From positions 13,024,360-13,088,359 of the forward strand of contig NC_039368.1 in NCBI RefSeq assembly GCF_003573695.1: a DNA stretch of 64,000 nucleotides. Reading direction: 5' to 3'. This DNA is from Papaver somniferum (Eukaryota; Streptophyta; Magnoliopsida; Ranunculales; Papaveraceae). This document shows positions 12,403 to 23,798 of this stretch, in pieces. The translations under genes and the position numbers were made by a program. Below the pieces are notes generated by a model. It was not told the origin of the DNA. It searched no databases and saw nothing but the letters and a program-made list of their open reading frames with translations. Position 1 is the stretch's first letter. Each line of letters starts with the position of its first letter.

Positions 12403-14187
12403 GTTATATGCTGTAATACTTAATCTAAAAAAATAGACATCAATTTTTGATTTCTTTCAATGATTGTATTGGTCTATTATGAATAAAACTATTATGAATA
12501 AAATTATTTGATTTATAATTTTTCTTGTGATAGTTTTTGGTTTACGTAGCCGGTGCTTGAATGCTTTTATATTATTGCTATGTATGTTTATGGGATGTTT
12601 GATTTCGGTTTTACTACCTTAATATTCGATCTCATATGTTGTGAACCCTTGTGGTTTTGGTGACTTTTTGATTTAGCAGGATTAAGTTCTAACCCATGTT
12701 GGTAGGCTGTATCAAAGAATCATGAGGGGTTCTGGTAGAAACAATATGTGAAAAAGTGACAATATGTTGAATCGGTTTTTTTATTATAAAAGCACATGTG
12801 TTTCGACAGTTTTCAACTTTTGCTTGCAATTGTTAAAACCGATTTTCAACCTTTCTCTGCTAAAGGTTGGTTGTTATTCTTTTGTTTTTACATAAGGATG
12901 ACAACATGATGATATTTCGATATCAAATCTCCCTGGATGAAGACGCAAACTTATTGGAGAAGTGGATGCGAAATTTGAGGTAACAATCTTGTTAGTTAAT
13001 TGTTTTCCTGTTTAAAAAAAGCCTGAGTTTATTTCATATATATTTATTGCTTTTGCTTAACAAAATTTCGGTACAATTGATGTTTATTCCATTATGTATG
13101 ATTCAATTGGTTCCGGTTAAGAAAAACTATTTTTATCTTGATTTATTGTGTGGTATCAATTGTTTAGGCTTACAAAAATTTCGGTGCAATTGCGGTGCTT
13201 TAATATCTATGTTGTTTCAATTGCTTCCGGTTGAGGTGAATAATTATGCAAGTTGATTTATTTGGTTTGTATGAATTATTTATCGCTTAACGAAATAATA
13301 GGTTTACGGGATGATTTGTTTAGTCCAATTCGATTCCGGATCAGAGAAACTAAGTTAATTCTGATCTTAGTTAGACTTATCGAAGTGAGGTTTCGGTTAT
13401 TCAAGTCTAATCAAATGCCTTAACAAGAAATGCTAGTTAACTAACTTAGTACTTGTCTTGTTTGAAATTGAAAGGTTTAAGTTTATGGATAATTAGAACC
13501 TGATGAGAAAAATAAAGTTATCTTTATTTTGGTCTTATCGAATAAGCGATTATTTTTGTACAATCGTTTTAGCAAAGGAACTAAAATGCTTAGTTGATTT
13601 TTGGTTTGCTAAACCAAAATGGAAATTTTTTTTCGGACAATTGTTTCCTTGGTAATATATCAAAATAAAACTACTTGTAGTTTCGGTTTTGATATTGGTT
13701 ATCAGAACATGGTGTGTGAACCCTCGTGCTTAACTCTACAGGTTGCAAGTCTATTTTGAGATTTGTAAGATTCTTTTCGTGTTGTCCTTTATTTTTTCGT
13801 TTCTTTGTCATTTTGTGACAAAAAGGGGGAGAAATATATGGGGTAAACAAGTGATACTAGCATTAATTTTATATTGATTGGTATCGCTAAGGAAAAGAAC
13901 ATTGGTGCTTAAACGTTTAATCTAAACGAAAGAGTGAAAGCACAGGCTAAGGGGGAGTAACATATCATATTAAGTGGTATAACAAAGACGTGCGGATTGA
14001 ATATCTACCTATCTTCCTTAGGGGGGGGGGGTATTAGCTTTGTTATTATAATATCAACAACGACATTTTTGAGGATTGAATGTATGCAGATTACTGTGCT
14101 GTTGAATTCAGGAATCAAGCGTATGTGTAATAAATTCTTGTAATTTGTTTATCCATATGATGTAAGAGTTTTGTCACTAAAATTGAC
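12403..14187 (+). other. Non-coding 3' internal region of the copia element
   Basis: T-rich, with no credible ORF. It carries three purine-tract look-alikes ahead of the real one: 'aaaaagggggagaaa' near 13820, 'ctaagggggagtaac' near 13947 and a run of about ten G near 14021. Such repeated tracts are typical of the 3' part of SIRE-like elements. Confidence 0.6.
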
Positions 14188-14199
14188 AAAGGGGGAGAT
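14187..14199 (+). promoter_or_regulatory. Polypurine tract of the copia element
   Basis: ACAAAGGGGGAGAT lies directly before the TGTTATATC start of the 3' LTR. It is the expected site of plus-strand DNA priming. Confidence 0.9.
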
Positions 14200-15088
14200 T
14201 GTTATATCATATCTCGGTTGAACCCAGCAAGCGTTGGTATGTCAAGTTTGGTTGGCATATTTTAGTTAATCAAAACTCATGTTAAGAGTCGCTTGATTAT
14301 GTACTAGAGTCAACTTCGTATAGGTTATCTTGAAAGTATTAGGATATGAGACATTACAAGTATTGTGAAGACTTGAAGATGTGAAGAAGCAAGGAGATAC
14401 AACGACAACAATCATCCTCCCACTTAAGGTTAGTGATATTTGACTTGAACTGTTTCATTCCCTAACGTATCTTTCAAGTCGTATATATTGAAAACAAAAC
14501 TGCGAAGCACGTTTGAACTCTAGATAGACATAGTATTAAGGAATACAATACGAGGTTTATTGCTTAACCATTAAACTTTGTAGATAAGACATCGCCATAA
14601 TCATTTGAATATTCAATTTTGTGTAATTAAGGAACTAGGTGAACTATAGGTTTAGTTGCTTGGTCTCAACTATACGAAGTTAGGTGTAATTTTGTGTAGC
14701 GGCTTAATCCTGAGAGTATTCAATTCTGGACAAGGTCCCGGGGTTTTTCTACATTTTGCGGTTTTCCTCGTTAACAAAATCTTGTTGTGTCATCTTCCGC
14801 AAATAATAATTGTATTTATTATAATCTAAAGTAAATCACACAAACGTTAATTCCTATTTAATTGATAAGTGAATCTTATTGTGTTTGGTTAAGTCCAAAC
14901 CTTTTTATCAAGTAAACATACTTCGTTGTTGTATTGTATCGTTCTCGTATCCATAGACGATCACATGAAGTGTGAACCGATTTGTTGCATTGCCTCGACT
15001 CAGTCCATAGACAATCAATTTCGGAGAAAGGACTTATAGGTAGGAAAAGTTTTAGATTGAGGTATATTTGGGTACCCTCGTCTTTTCA
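14200..15088 (+). repeat. 3' LTR of the copia element, 889 bp, internally deleted
   Basis: It starts TGTTATATC and ends TCTTTTCA. It matches both ends of the 5' LTR but lacks about 1.95 kb, including the TATA box. At the join (about 14610-14635) there are roughly 20 bases not found at either edge of the 5' LTR, which look like filler DNA at a repaired break. Confidence 0.9.
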
Positions 15089-15131
15089 GATAGCAAAACT
15101 TTTGGGTTCAACCGAGCGTTGCTCTAGCAAC
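15089..15131 (-). mobile_element. Start of an older inverted copia LTR
   Basis: On the minus strand it begins TGTTGCTAGAGCAACGCTC and then GGTTGAACCC. This matches the LTR start TGTTAGAGCATAGCTC...GTTGAACCC apart from a 3-nt insertion and a few changes. The copia element therefore landed about 43 bp inside an older LTR of the same type in the opposite direction. Confidence 0.65.
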
Positions 15132-16146
15132 ATTAGTATATTTTGATCTTGCACTTATTTTGTTAATGTCTATGTCGGTGCACTTACAGAGAGAATATAC
15201 TTACGAATTCATAAATTCAAATGGCTTTGTCCAACAAAATTTAGAACACTTGTTGTTCGAATTGACTTTTGAACTATTTCATTGAGCTTGGGACACAAAA
15301 TCATGGATACTTCAACCACTTCTCAATCGCCTCTCATTTGTCTAATCCTTTATCTTCACTCGAATATCGTTGACTAAAGATACAATAGGAAAACTCTTCG
15401 CATCCCGTGTCCAAGAATTAAATGATTCGAAAATATTAGAGCATGTGTCTCAATATCGGTAACCTGTGCGATGTGTTTCCACCTGAAGATTACTCAAGTA
15501 ATGATGGAGAACAAGGAAACCATTTTTCATAAACTTATCCATATATATCATCACGTTACCTTTCTGGGGTGATGAATAAAAGCACTGGATAAAAAAATCT
15601 ACTGTTTTTCCGTATTTTTGTTTTTTTGTATTTAGTCTGAGTAGGAATATTATTATTCAAGTGGTGATAACAAAAACAGTGGTGTGACTAAGAAAAAGCA
15701 ACATGAATACCACTAACCATACTATTGTGGCGATCTGAAATGAAGGTTAATGGTTAAGATAATTTTTAAATTCCCCTAGAAAAAAATTTCATTTGTAAAC
15801 ATTTCCTCCTAAAATAATATTGTATGCTAAAAGGAAGATTCTTATAAACATAAAAGATTAACTAGAAAGACAAAGATACAAACAAGGGATGCTCTGAGTG
15901 CAACAAACTTGGTATAAGATAAAAAATTTCATGATGAATCTAAACTCACTATCGATAAGAGAACACAAAATTTAATCTACAGTTTTTAATAGTAGTCGCC
16001 ATAAAGCATCCCTGTACTTCTAGGTTACAAGTGTCATCCAAAACAACACCGGACGACAACACTGAAAACCAAACATACAAGACTCGCATACTTGGAATAA
16101 GTTCTTATATTTGTTTGTGAGTTCATCCATAACCAAATTATCTTGC
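15132..16146. other. Spacer, no gene seen
   Basis: AT-rich sequence with no supported ORF, RNA gene or repeat between the copia nest and the family A LTR. Confidence 0.6.
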
Positions 16147-16200
16147 TGTTGATGGTGGTTTTTAGCTTAGGGTCAAAATCGTAAAATTATATATCTGACA

Positions 16201-16208
16201 TGACGTCA
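16201..16208. promoter_or_regulatory. TGACGTCA palindrome in the LTR
   Basis: A full CRE-type palindrome, a known core for plant bZIP factors, near the LTR start. It is also present in the 3' LTR of this copy (37167-37174). The copy 2 LTRs have only altered forms (near 49385 and 61050). Function is inferred from the motif alone. Confidence 0.4.
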
Positions 16209-16349
16209 CTATGACCATTAGCACATTTATTGAATCAATCAGCATGCCTACGTAAGAATTATATGGGTACCCTTTTTTGTTACATGGGTCATATTCCACG
16301 GCAGAACCCTTAACACTGACTGACATTATCTATGTCAAACTCTAATTCT

Positions 16350-16650
16350 CATGCTACCGCGCCAAGGCATGCCAACCATGCCAGTCGCACCACTGTGCCA
16401 ATGGCAGACCACGCCAGCCACGTCACCTTGTCAAGGCATGCCAACCATGCCAGCCACACCACTGTGCCAATGGCATACCATGTCAGCCACATCTCCGCGC
16501 CAAGGCATGCCAACCATGCCAGCCGCACCTCCGCGCCAAGGCATACCAACCATGCCAGCCGCACCTTTGCGCCAATGGCATGCCATGCCAGCCGAACCTC
16601 TGCGCCAAGGCATGCCAACCATTCCATCCGCACCACATGTGTCAATGGCA
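16350..16650 (+). repeat. CATGCC minisatellite block, copy 1
   Basis: Imperfect units built of 'caaggcatgccaaccatgcc' and 'ccaatggcat' segments, the same unit type as the 69-bp array at 49585-50640 but fewer and less regular. Confidence 0.8.
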
Positions 16651-16689
16651 TGCCAACTACCTTGTTGCGCCATACCATGTAGGCCTTCC

Positions 16690-18360
16690 CTATACGGCTA
16701 CCAAAACGAAGGCGTGCGATGATCAACGACCACCCTTCCATCTTAGATGCAAATCTTATCCGTCCAAGGTCGCCAAACAACGCATGGTAACCTTTGTCCC
16801 AAACCCTAGTTTTGGCCATGCCAAACCGCGCCAACGCATGCCATGCCACATGTGCCAATGATATGCCAACCACCTTGCCGCGCCATATCATGCCATCCTT
16901 CCCTATGCGGCTACCAAAACGAAGGCGTGCGATGATCAATGACCACCCTTCCATCTTAGATGCAAATCTTAGCCGTCCAAGGTCGCCAAACAACGCATGG
17001 TAACCTTTGGTCCAAACCCAAGTTTTGGCCACGCCAAGCCGCGCCAAGGCATGCCATGCCACATGGGCCAATGGCATGCCAACCACCTTACCGTTCCATA
17101 CCATGCCGACCTTCCCTATGCGGCTACCAAAACGAAGGTGTGCGATGATCAACGACCACCCTTCCATCTTAGATGCAAATCTTAGCCGTCCAAGGTCGCC
17201 AAACAACACATGGTAACCTTTGGCCCAACGCCAAAACCCTAGTTTGGCCACGCCTAAACCACGCCAAGGCATGCCGACCATGCCACATGTGCCAATGGAA
17301 GGCCGCGCCATCCACCTTTTCGCGCCTAAGCCATTCCATGTCGGCCTTCCCTTCACGGCTGTCAAAACGAAGGCGTGCGACAATCAACGGCCATCCTTCC
17401 ATCTTAGATGCAAATATCAGCCGTCCAAGGTCACCAACCAACGCATGGTAACCTTTGGCCCAACACCAAAATCCTAGTTTGGCCGCGCCTAAACCACGCC
17501 AAGGCATGTCGACCATTCCACATGTGCCAATGGCATGCCTCGCCATCCACATTGCCGCACCTAAGCCATGCCATGCCGGCCTCCCCTTCACGGCTGCCAA
17601 AAAATGAAGGCGTGCGACAATCAACGGCCACCCTTCCATCTTAGATGCAAATCTCAGCCGTCCAAGGTCACCAACCAACACATGGTAACCTTTGGACCAA
17701 CACCATAACCCTAGTTTTGGTCACGCCCAAACCGCGCCAAGGCATACCGGCCATACCACATGTGCCACTGGCATGCCATCCACCTTGCCGCGCCATACCA
17801 TGTCGATCTTCCCTATGCGATTACCAAAACAAAGTCGTGCGACAATCAACGGCCACCCTTCCATCTTAGATGCAAATCTCAGCCGTCCAAGGTCACCGAA
17901 CAACACATGGTAACCTTTGGCCCAACACCAAAACCCTAGTTTTGGTCACGCCCAAACCGCGCGAAGGCATGCCCGCCATGCCACATGTGCCAATGGCATG
18001 CCATCCACCTTGCCGCGCCATACCATGCCGGCCTTCCCTATGCGGTTACCAAAAAAAAGGTTGGCGACGATCAACGGCCATCCTTGCATCTAAGATGCAA
18101 ATCTTGGTCGTCCAAGGTCTCCAACCAACGCATGGTAACCTTTGGCCCAACGCCAAAACCGCTCCAAGGCATGCCAGCCATGCTACGTGTGCCAATGGCA
18201 TGCCAACCACTTTGCCGCGCCATACCATGCCGGACTTCCCTATGCGGCTACCAAAACAAAGGCTTGCGAAGATCAACGGCCACTTTTCCATCTAAGATGC
18301 AGATCTTAGCCGTCCAAGGTTACCAGCTAACGCATGGCAACCTTTGGCCCGACACCAAGC
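16690..18360 (+). repeat. 213-238 bp tandem repeats, about 8 units
   Basis: Successive 'aaaacgaaggcgtgcga' marks occur at about 16703, 16916, 17129, 17364, 17604, 17827, 18050 and 18252. Each unit also carries 'cttccatcttagatgcaaat', 'ccgtccaaggtc', 'catggtaacctttgg' and an 'accctagttttggcc' segment. Unit length varies through small indels. Confidence 0.9.
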
Positions 18361-18863
18361 CCTAGTTTGGTCGCGCCCAAACAAAGCCAAAACACTAACT
18401 TTTGGCCGCGCCTAAACTAGGCCATATTAAAGACGTACCGGCCATGCTTTCATGCCACTGGCTACCAAACGAAGGGTTGCAATAATCAACTGCTACCCTT
18501 CCTCTTAAGAAGCAAAATCTCGACCGTCGAAGGTCACCACCGAGCCGGCAAGTCTCCAAGCTCAACTTTCCGAACAACAACATGCTACATGTTTTCCACG
18601 AAAACACTCGAGACATCAACACATGTCACAAACTGGGGGATGCTCATTGGGTATTGGTTTGGCGGTTTACAGCGTGCGGCGTACACTACTCCCGTTATAA
18701 GACAGTGTCATAAGGATGAGGCGGTTAGTAAATACAGGGAGTAATGGTGAAATGCTTTCTTTTATGGAACATCAATTCCAGGCGTTACCGGTTACCACCT
18801 CCTCCCATTTACTCACCCGTTTTCCATTTCTTACGAGACCAGAGTACGTTTCACTTCGACTTG

Positions 18864-18872
18864 TATAAATAG
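18864..18872 (+). promoter_or_regulatory. TATA box of the family A LTR
   Basis: TATAAATAG, about 370 bp before the LTR end. The same element stands at 52001 in copy 2, so it is the likely core promoter. Confidence 0.6.
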
Positions 18873-19241
18873 GTCTTACCTATTTTCACCGAACAACAAG
18901 TTCAGGTCAGGAGGATACAACATTCAGAAGATATTTGCTAGCTTTCCATCTGTTAGCTTCCCACTTTCTGATACAAGTCGTGAAACAACTACTCATCCAG
19001 AATCAACTATTCTGGTCTCAACACTCTCTTCACTTCCCTCCCCAAAACCAACCCTTCTTCTTCACTTTGTGACCGAAGCAAGTCTGGAACGACCATTTCT
19101 TGGTTTAGGCCGGATTTGTACAGATTGATCTCTCGAATATAAAGTATTTCCTTGCAGTACATTGTTTAGGGTTTAAACTCGTTTCTCACCCACAAACCCG
19201 AAATTACCAAAATCAGCAGAAATCGTTTTCACCCTCAAACA

Positions 19242-19260
19242 ATTGGCGACCACATTGGGA
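19242..19260 (+). promoter_or_regulatory. Primer-binding-site position of family A
   Basis: ATTGGCGACCACATTGGGA follows the LTR end directly. Copy 2 has CAGTGGGA at the end of the same stretch. The 'TTGGCGAC' start is of a type seen in Tat-lineage gypsy elements. I cannot name the primer tRNA with certainty. Confidence 0.6.
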
Positions 19261-19279
19261 TATTGATCTTTCGGTTACA

Positions 19280-19372
19280 ATGTCAAATTTCAATCCCCGA
19301 TCTCATATTTCGTCCCAGACGTCAGGAAGGTAGAATCCAAACGACCCTCCTAGGGATCGACGGCTCAGTTAC
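19280..19372 (+). pseudogene. Start of the family A gag-like frame, interrupted
   Basis: ATG at 19280, 38 nt past the LTR end, opens a frame (MSNFNPRSHISSQTSGR) with a TAG at 19331. The frame reads on to 19372, where the Athila-like element has inserted. Past the insertion the same frame resumes at 33092. This is the N-terminal, low-complexity part of Gag and has no domain of its own. Confidence 0.5.
19368..19372. repeat. Target-site duplication GTTAC (left)
   Basis: GTTAC here and at 33087-33091, immediately outside the two LTR1 copies, shows that 19373-33086 inserted as one unit. Confidence 0.95.
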
Positions 19373-20850
19373 TGATGTGTTTTCAAAGTTGTTGTAGTAA
19401 TAAGGTTCGTTGAGACTTGTGAAGGAAGATTTTTTTAGACTTAATTTTTATAAATAAAAAAAAAATATAACAAACTCGAATAATAAGTGTTGTGAGAATT
19501 ATGGAGAGACTGGGGCTATGGATTCCACTAATTACCAATATCAAAGTGATTTTTTATATTCTCTAATTATAATTATGCAAATCCTTCATTCAAATTGATT
19601 CTAAATATTGCAAAAGTTGATTTTTTTTTAGAAATAACAATTGTAAATCGAAAGTATGGGACATCAAAACCCTAGGCTAGCATGCTCCATCAATTGAAAT
19701 AAAAATTATTTAACAAAAACCATTTTTTTCTATTTATTTATCAAGGCACATAATCATATAATAATTGCATAAATAAAATAAAATAGAGATTACCACATTT
19801 TATTGGCGAAATAGCTTCCTCCGTCGCCCCAGAGGATTGGGTTTAGCTCATCATGATGTTGGAAACACGCTCAAAAGTTGATTTCATTGATCAAAGTAGG
19901 TGTACAAATGATGAAATGGAGAAAATGATGAAAATCAATTAAAACCTGTTTTGTAACAGTTATAAGTGTTACAAACCGAACTGTTACAGGGAACGATAGA
20001 ACCTAACTGTCGTTTTCACTGTAGCTAAACGACTGCCTCTGTAGGTCGATGTTCTTCAGCTTCAGCAGCAGAAATGGCAGTTTCCTGAAACTCGATTATT
20101 TACGTCTCTCTAGCGTTCTGAACTATCCCAAACTCCCTAGCTCCCCTCGCCTCAAATCCATTCACTTATTTATACCCAACAACACCGAGATATTCCTGAG
20201 TGAATGCGAATAATCCCGTAATAATTATGTTTATCTTCCACGGTCTATTATGAGAATAATCTTCCTTTTTTAGCTCCATCACGCGTCTGCATGGTTTTTA
20301 AATACTCCAACATACTCAGTAAACAATCAAAACAACTTCAAGTCCCTCCAGCCACACGCAGAATTCCCAAAAATAACTCTAAAAATCTCGAGAATAACTC
20401 ATGTACGTGCATATGCCCTGTTCCTTCTTACTGAGAATCCAACCAATTTCGTTTGATGAAGTCACCCATATCCAGCCTGTTAATGCTAGTCACGTCATCC
20501 CAGCAAATCCCATCCATCGACTCTCTGTGTAACATGTCCAAAATCCGATCGAAAATTCTGCAGTTCACTGCTCCATTTTCCGCCAAATTTCAAAATTTGA
20601 ATTTGAAGAAGATGGGTGTTGTGGAAAAAAATGGGCTACACATAACCTTGGGTGTCCCTTAGCTAAATCTGGGGTCCGTATAGCAAATGTCCTCTAGGGG
20701 TCCAAATAGCATTTTTTGAGCAACTTTTTCCACACAAGTGTATTTCTCCAAAAACACCTACACAAACATAAAAACACCATAATAAGTACAAAATCAAGCG
20801 CTAGCAATAGAGACACTGAGGACAATTCAGACACAAAAATGTGTCTATCA
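19373..20850 (-). repeat. 3' LTR1 of the Athila-like element, 1478 bp
   Basis: In plus orientation it runs TGATGTGTT ... GTGTCTATCA. On the minus strand it starts TGATAGACAC and ends ACACATCA. It matches 31601-33086 with about four differences in the first 190 bp. The small ORF at 20453-20662 has no family features. Confidence 0.95.
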
Positions 20851-20866
20851 AATACCCCCAAACTTA
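20851..20866 (-). promoter_or_regulatory. Polypurine tract before the 3' LTR1
   Basis: On the minus strand, AATAAGTTTGGGGGTATT lies directly before the TGATAGACAC start of the LTR. A second look-alike, AAGTTTGGGGGTGGGG, lies near 21836-21850. Confidence 0.85.
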
Positions 20867-22008
20867 TTATTTGCTAGTCCTCGAGCAAATCTAATCTAGA
20901 AAATAAAAATTACTACACTTAGCACGTGCAGCAAGCCGTTAAACCACTAGGTGTCCCTAGTGGCGGAGTGTTGTCTCCGGAGGGTTTACCAGAGGTGTAC
21001 CCACAAAACCATTACTCCAGACCATAGCTATCTACGCAGAACCTTGGAAGGCACTAAAGAATCTCCTTGGTTGGCATACTCTCATTGACTATAGGAGGAA
21101 GTACCCTGATGCGAAATTCCAATTGTTGTACACGAGATTGCACTCATCATACTAAAATTCATATATAAGTGACAGAGCTCTACTCATATAGTTTCTGTAC
21201 ATCATAACCGGAGTCAACCAATCACATGGAAAAATTAAGAAGATGGATAAAGAGATGGTTAAAAGTGAACGGTGTTTCCCATATCTGTCTGAAGGCCTCT
21301 GCCAAGGTGAACCTATCCTAATGGACTGAGATATCGGTCTGACTAATATCAACACATCTGGCATATACAAGGGGACCAGTGGTCGATAAACCTAACTCTA
21401 GGTCAAAACAACTGGCATATACAAGGGCACCAGTGGTCGACTTTATTGAATTTATTCCGGTTGGTTTAATGGTCTGTTTTTTTGTTTTTTTTTTCATTTT
21501 TTTTTGTTGTCTCAATCACTCTATTCTACCCTAGCAAAGGTAACAACTTGAATCGTGTGCCCCACCAAATCACTTAAAAAAAATAAAAACAGAAGGATTA
21601 GGATTCAACGAGATATGGCGAAACTACCATGTTTTTTTTTAATTCTAACACCTGAGCTCTGTGCTTTTATGAATAGACTCTTTAGATGTTTCCATCTAAT
21701 CAGATTGGTTCCTCAACTCCTATAACCAAGATGTTACCATCCACTTAGACTGGTTAGTGCCAACCTTAATAAGCATAAATTTCTAGGCTCTGGAGTTTAT
21801 TTATTGCAACTAAAATCTAACAAAAAGTTTCTTCCCCACCCCCAAACTTAAATATAACATTGTCCTCAATGTTTCTAATGAAAGAGCAATACCAAACAGT
21901 AAAGTAACATGAGGAATTAATAAAGAGAGAAGTCGGAAAGATAGTACCTGGGTGAAGAGAGAAATCAAAAAATAATATACAACAACATACAATCGCCTCG
22001 ATGGTCAA
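20867..22008 (-). other. 3' untranslated internal region, no env seen
   Basis: About 1.1 kb between integrase and the purine tract. I see no env-like ORF, which some Athila elements carry. The short ORFs at 21152-21515 and 21810-22008 are not supported. A near-duplicate of a 'accagtggtcga' segment occurs around 21377 and 21430. Confidence 0.6.
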
Positions 22009-22990
22009 TCAAGGGTAAACAGGGTCCTCCAGAGGGACCTCCTCAATATCATATGTAGGAAAGGGCTCTAAAAAGGGTTTCAATCTCTGACCGTTAACCT
22101 TCGAAGAACTACTACCATCCGGTGTCTCGATCTCAACAGCTCCATGAGGAAAGACAGTGCGAACAATAAAAGGACCCATCCACCGAGAACGTAACTTCCC
22201 AGGGAAAAGATGCAAGCGGGTATCATACAGAAGAAATTTTTGACCTGGAGAAAATGACTTTCTTAAGATATTTCTATCATGCACAAGTTTCATTTTGTTC
22301 TTATACTCCTTAGCACTATCGTATGCATCTCTACGAATCTCTTCCAACTCATTGAGCTGGAGTTTCCTATGGGCTCCTGCCTTGTCAAGTGAAAAATTTA
22401 GCTTCTTAACAGCCCAATAAGCTCTATGTTCTAACTCAACAGGTAAGTGACATGCCTTGCCATACACAAGTCGATAAGGTGACATTCCAATGGGGGTCTT
22501 AAACGCAGTTCGGTAAGCCCATAAGGCATCAGTAAGCCTAGACGACCAGTCTTTCCGATTAGGATTAACTGTTTTCTCTAATATACGTTTTATCTCCCTA
22601 TTGGAAACTTCTACCTGACCACTAGTCTGTGGATGATACGGGGTAGCTACCTTATGTGTAATACCATATTTCTTCATCAAAATCCTAAAAGGTCCATTAC
22701 AAAAGTGCGACCCTCCATCACTAATTATAGCTCGCGGTGTACCAAAACGTGTAAGTATATTATTTTTCAAGAACTCAATCACAACCCTATGGTCATTGGT
22801 TTTACACGCAGCCGCCTCAATCCACTTAGAGACATAGTCTACAGCAACAAGGATGTATAAGTTACCAAAAGAATTAGGAAACGACCCATAAAGTCAATAC
22901 CCCACACGTCAAAGACCTCCACAACTAAAATAGGGTTCAAGGGCATCATGTTCCTACGGAAATGGTTCCTAATTTCTGGCAACGTTCACA
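22009..22990 (-). pseudogene. Integrase core and C-terminal part
   Basis: Integrase joins retroelement cDNA to the chromosome. The frame 22782-22009 (257 aa) holds [18 protein letters not shown], with the second catalytic Asp, and [16 protein letters not shown], with the catalytic Glu. It also has the HDRNI...[12 protein letters not shown] region and a C-terminal segment around [21 protein letters not shown]. The first catalytic Asp lies upstream (about 22790-22920) in the VWGIDFMG and DYVSKWIEA segments, separated by frame breaks. The N-terminal zinc-binding part is in the preceding ORF. All three catalytic acids are visible, but no single open frame spans them. Confidence 0.9.
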
Positions 22991-22992
22991 AG

Positions 22993-23664
22993 TCACACAG
23001 TAACTGTGGGAGTCTTTAAACAACGAAGGCCAATAGAATCCACACTGCAATATCTTAGCAGCAGTTTTCTAGCACTAAAGTGACCCCCACAAGCATGATC
23101 ATGACAAAAGGAAATAATACTGGACTGGTCACTCTCAGGTATACATCTCCTAATAATATGGTATGGACAATACTTAAACAAATAAGGATCATCCCAGAAG
23201 AAGTGCTTAACCTCAGCTAAAAACCTAGAACGATCTTGTTTACCCAAATGTTGGGGCATTCGACCAGTAACAAGATAGTTCACTATATTCGCATACCAAG
23301 GTAATTGGGTAACAAAGAACAATTGTTCATCAGGAAAGTTATCCCTTATAGGAAGGGAATCATCAGGGGAACTAACAACTAGCCTAGACAAGTGGTCTGC
23401 TACAACATTTTCAGCACCCTTTTTGTCTCTAATATCTGGAGAAAACTCTTGCAACAAAAGGATCCACCTAATCAATCTAGGTTTTGTATCCTTCTTAGAC
23501 AAAAGATATTTCAAAGCAGCATGATCAGTATATATGATGATCTTAGAACCTAAAAGATAGGGTATAAACTTGTCTAAGGAAAACACAATGGCTAACAGTT
23601 TCTTCTCAGTAGTGGTATAGTTCAACTGGGCATCATTCAGAGTTCTGCTAGCATAGTAAATCAC
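22993..23664 (-). pseudogene. RNase H and start of integrase
   Basis: A 223-aa frame. Residues 1-100 are the RNase H of Ty3/gypsy pol, with the [20 protein letters not shown] motif (catalytic Glu) and [14 protein letters not shown] (catalytic Asp). They end with [11 protein letters not shown], the usual RNase H/integrase boundary. The rest is the integrase N-terminus with the [15 protein letters not shown] part of the zinc finger. The frame then shifts, and the C-terminal residues after it are out of register. RNase H degrades the RNA strand during reverse transcription. Confidence 0.9.
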
Positions 23665-23798
23665 ATGAAGTAATTTGTTTTCTCGCTACCTAGCACAACA
23701 CCAATAGCATAATCTGAAGCATCACACATGATCTCAAAGGGTAGGTTCCAGTTGGGTGCGTGTACTATGGGGGCGGTAGTGAGTAAATTCTTAAGCCT

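Larger units (their letters stand above)
7657..15088 (+). mobile_element. Pol-less Ty1/copia (SIRE-like) element
   Basis: A 7.4-kb element with a TG...CA 5' LTR (7657-10498), an iMet primer-binding site, about 3.7 kb of internal sequence, a purine tract and a TG...CA 3' LTR (14200-15088). The internal region has two decayed small ORFs and no recognisable protease, integrase, reverse transcriptase or RNase H, so it depended on a partner. Several extra 'agggggag' tracts before the 3' LTR and the tRNA-iMet primer fit the SIRE/Maximus branch. The flanks carry GAGAG and GATAG, a 5-bp duplication with one change. Confidence 0.85.
16147..19241 (+). repeat. 5' LTR of family A copy 1, 3095 bp
   Basis: Bounded by TGTTGATGG and CTCAAACA. 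In order: a unique 5' segment, a CATGCC-rich repeat block (about 16350-16650), a block of 213-238 bp tandem repeats (about 16690-18360), and a unique promoter segment with a TATA box. The many overlapping ORFs at 16332-18365 on both strands are artefacts of the repeats. Confidence 0.85.

Noticed and set aside
16332..18365. Overlapping ORFs of 60-344 codons on both strands
   Set aside because: They follow the tandem repeats, occur in several frames at once and have no domain. They are artefacts of repeat composition.
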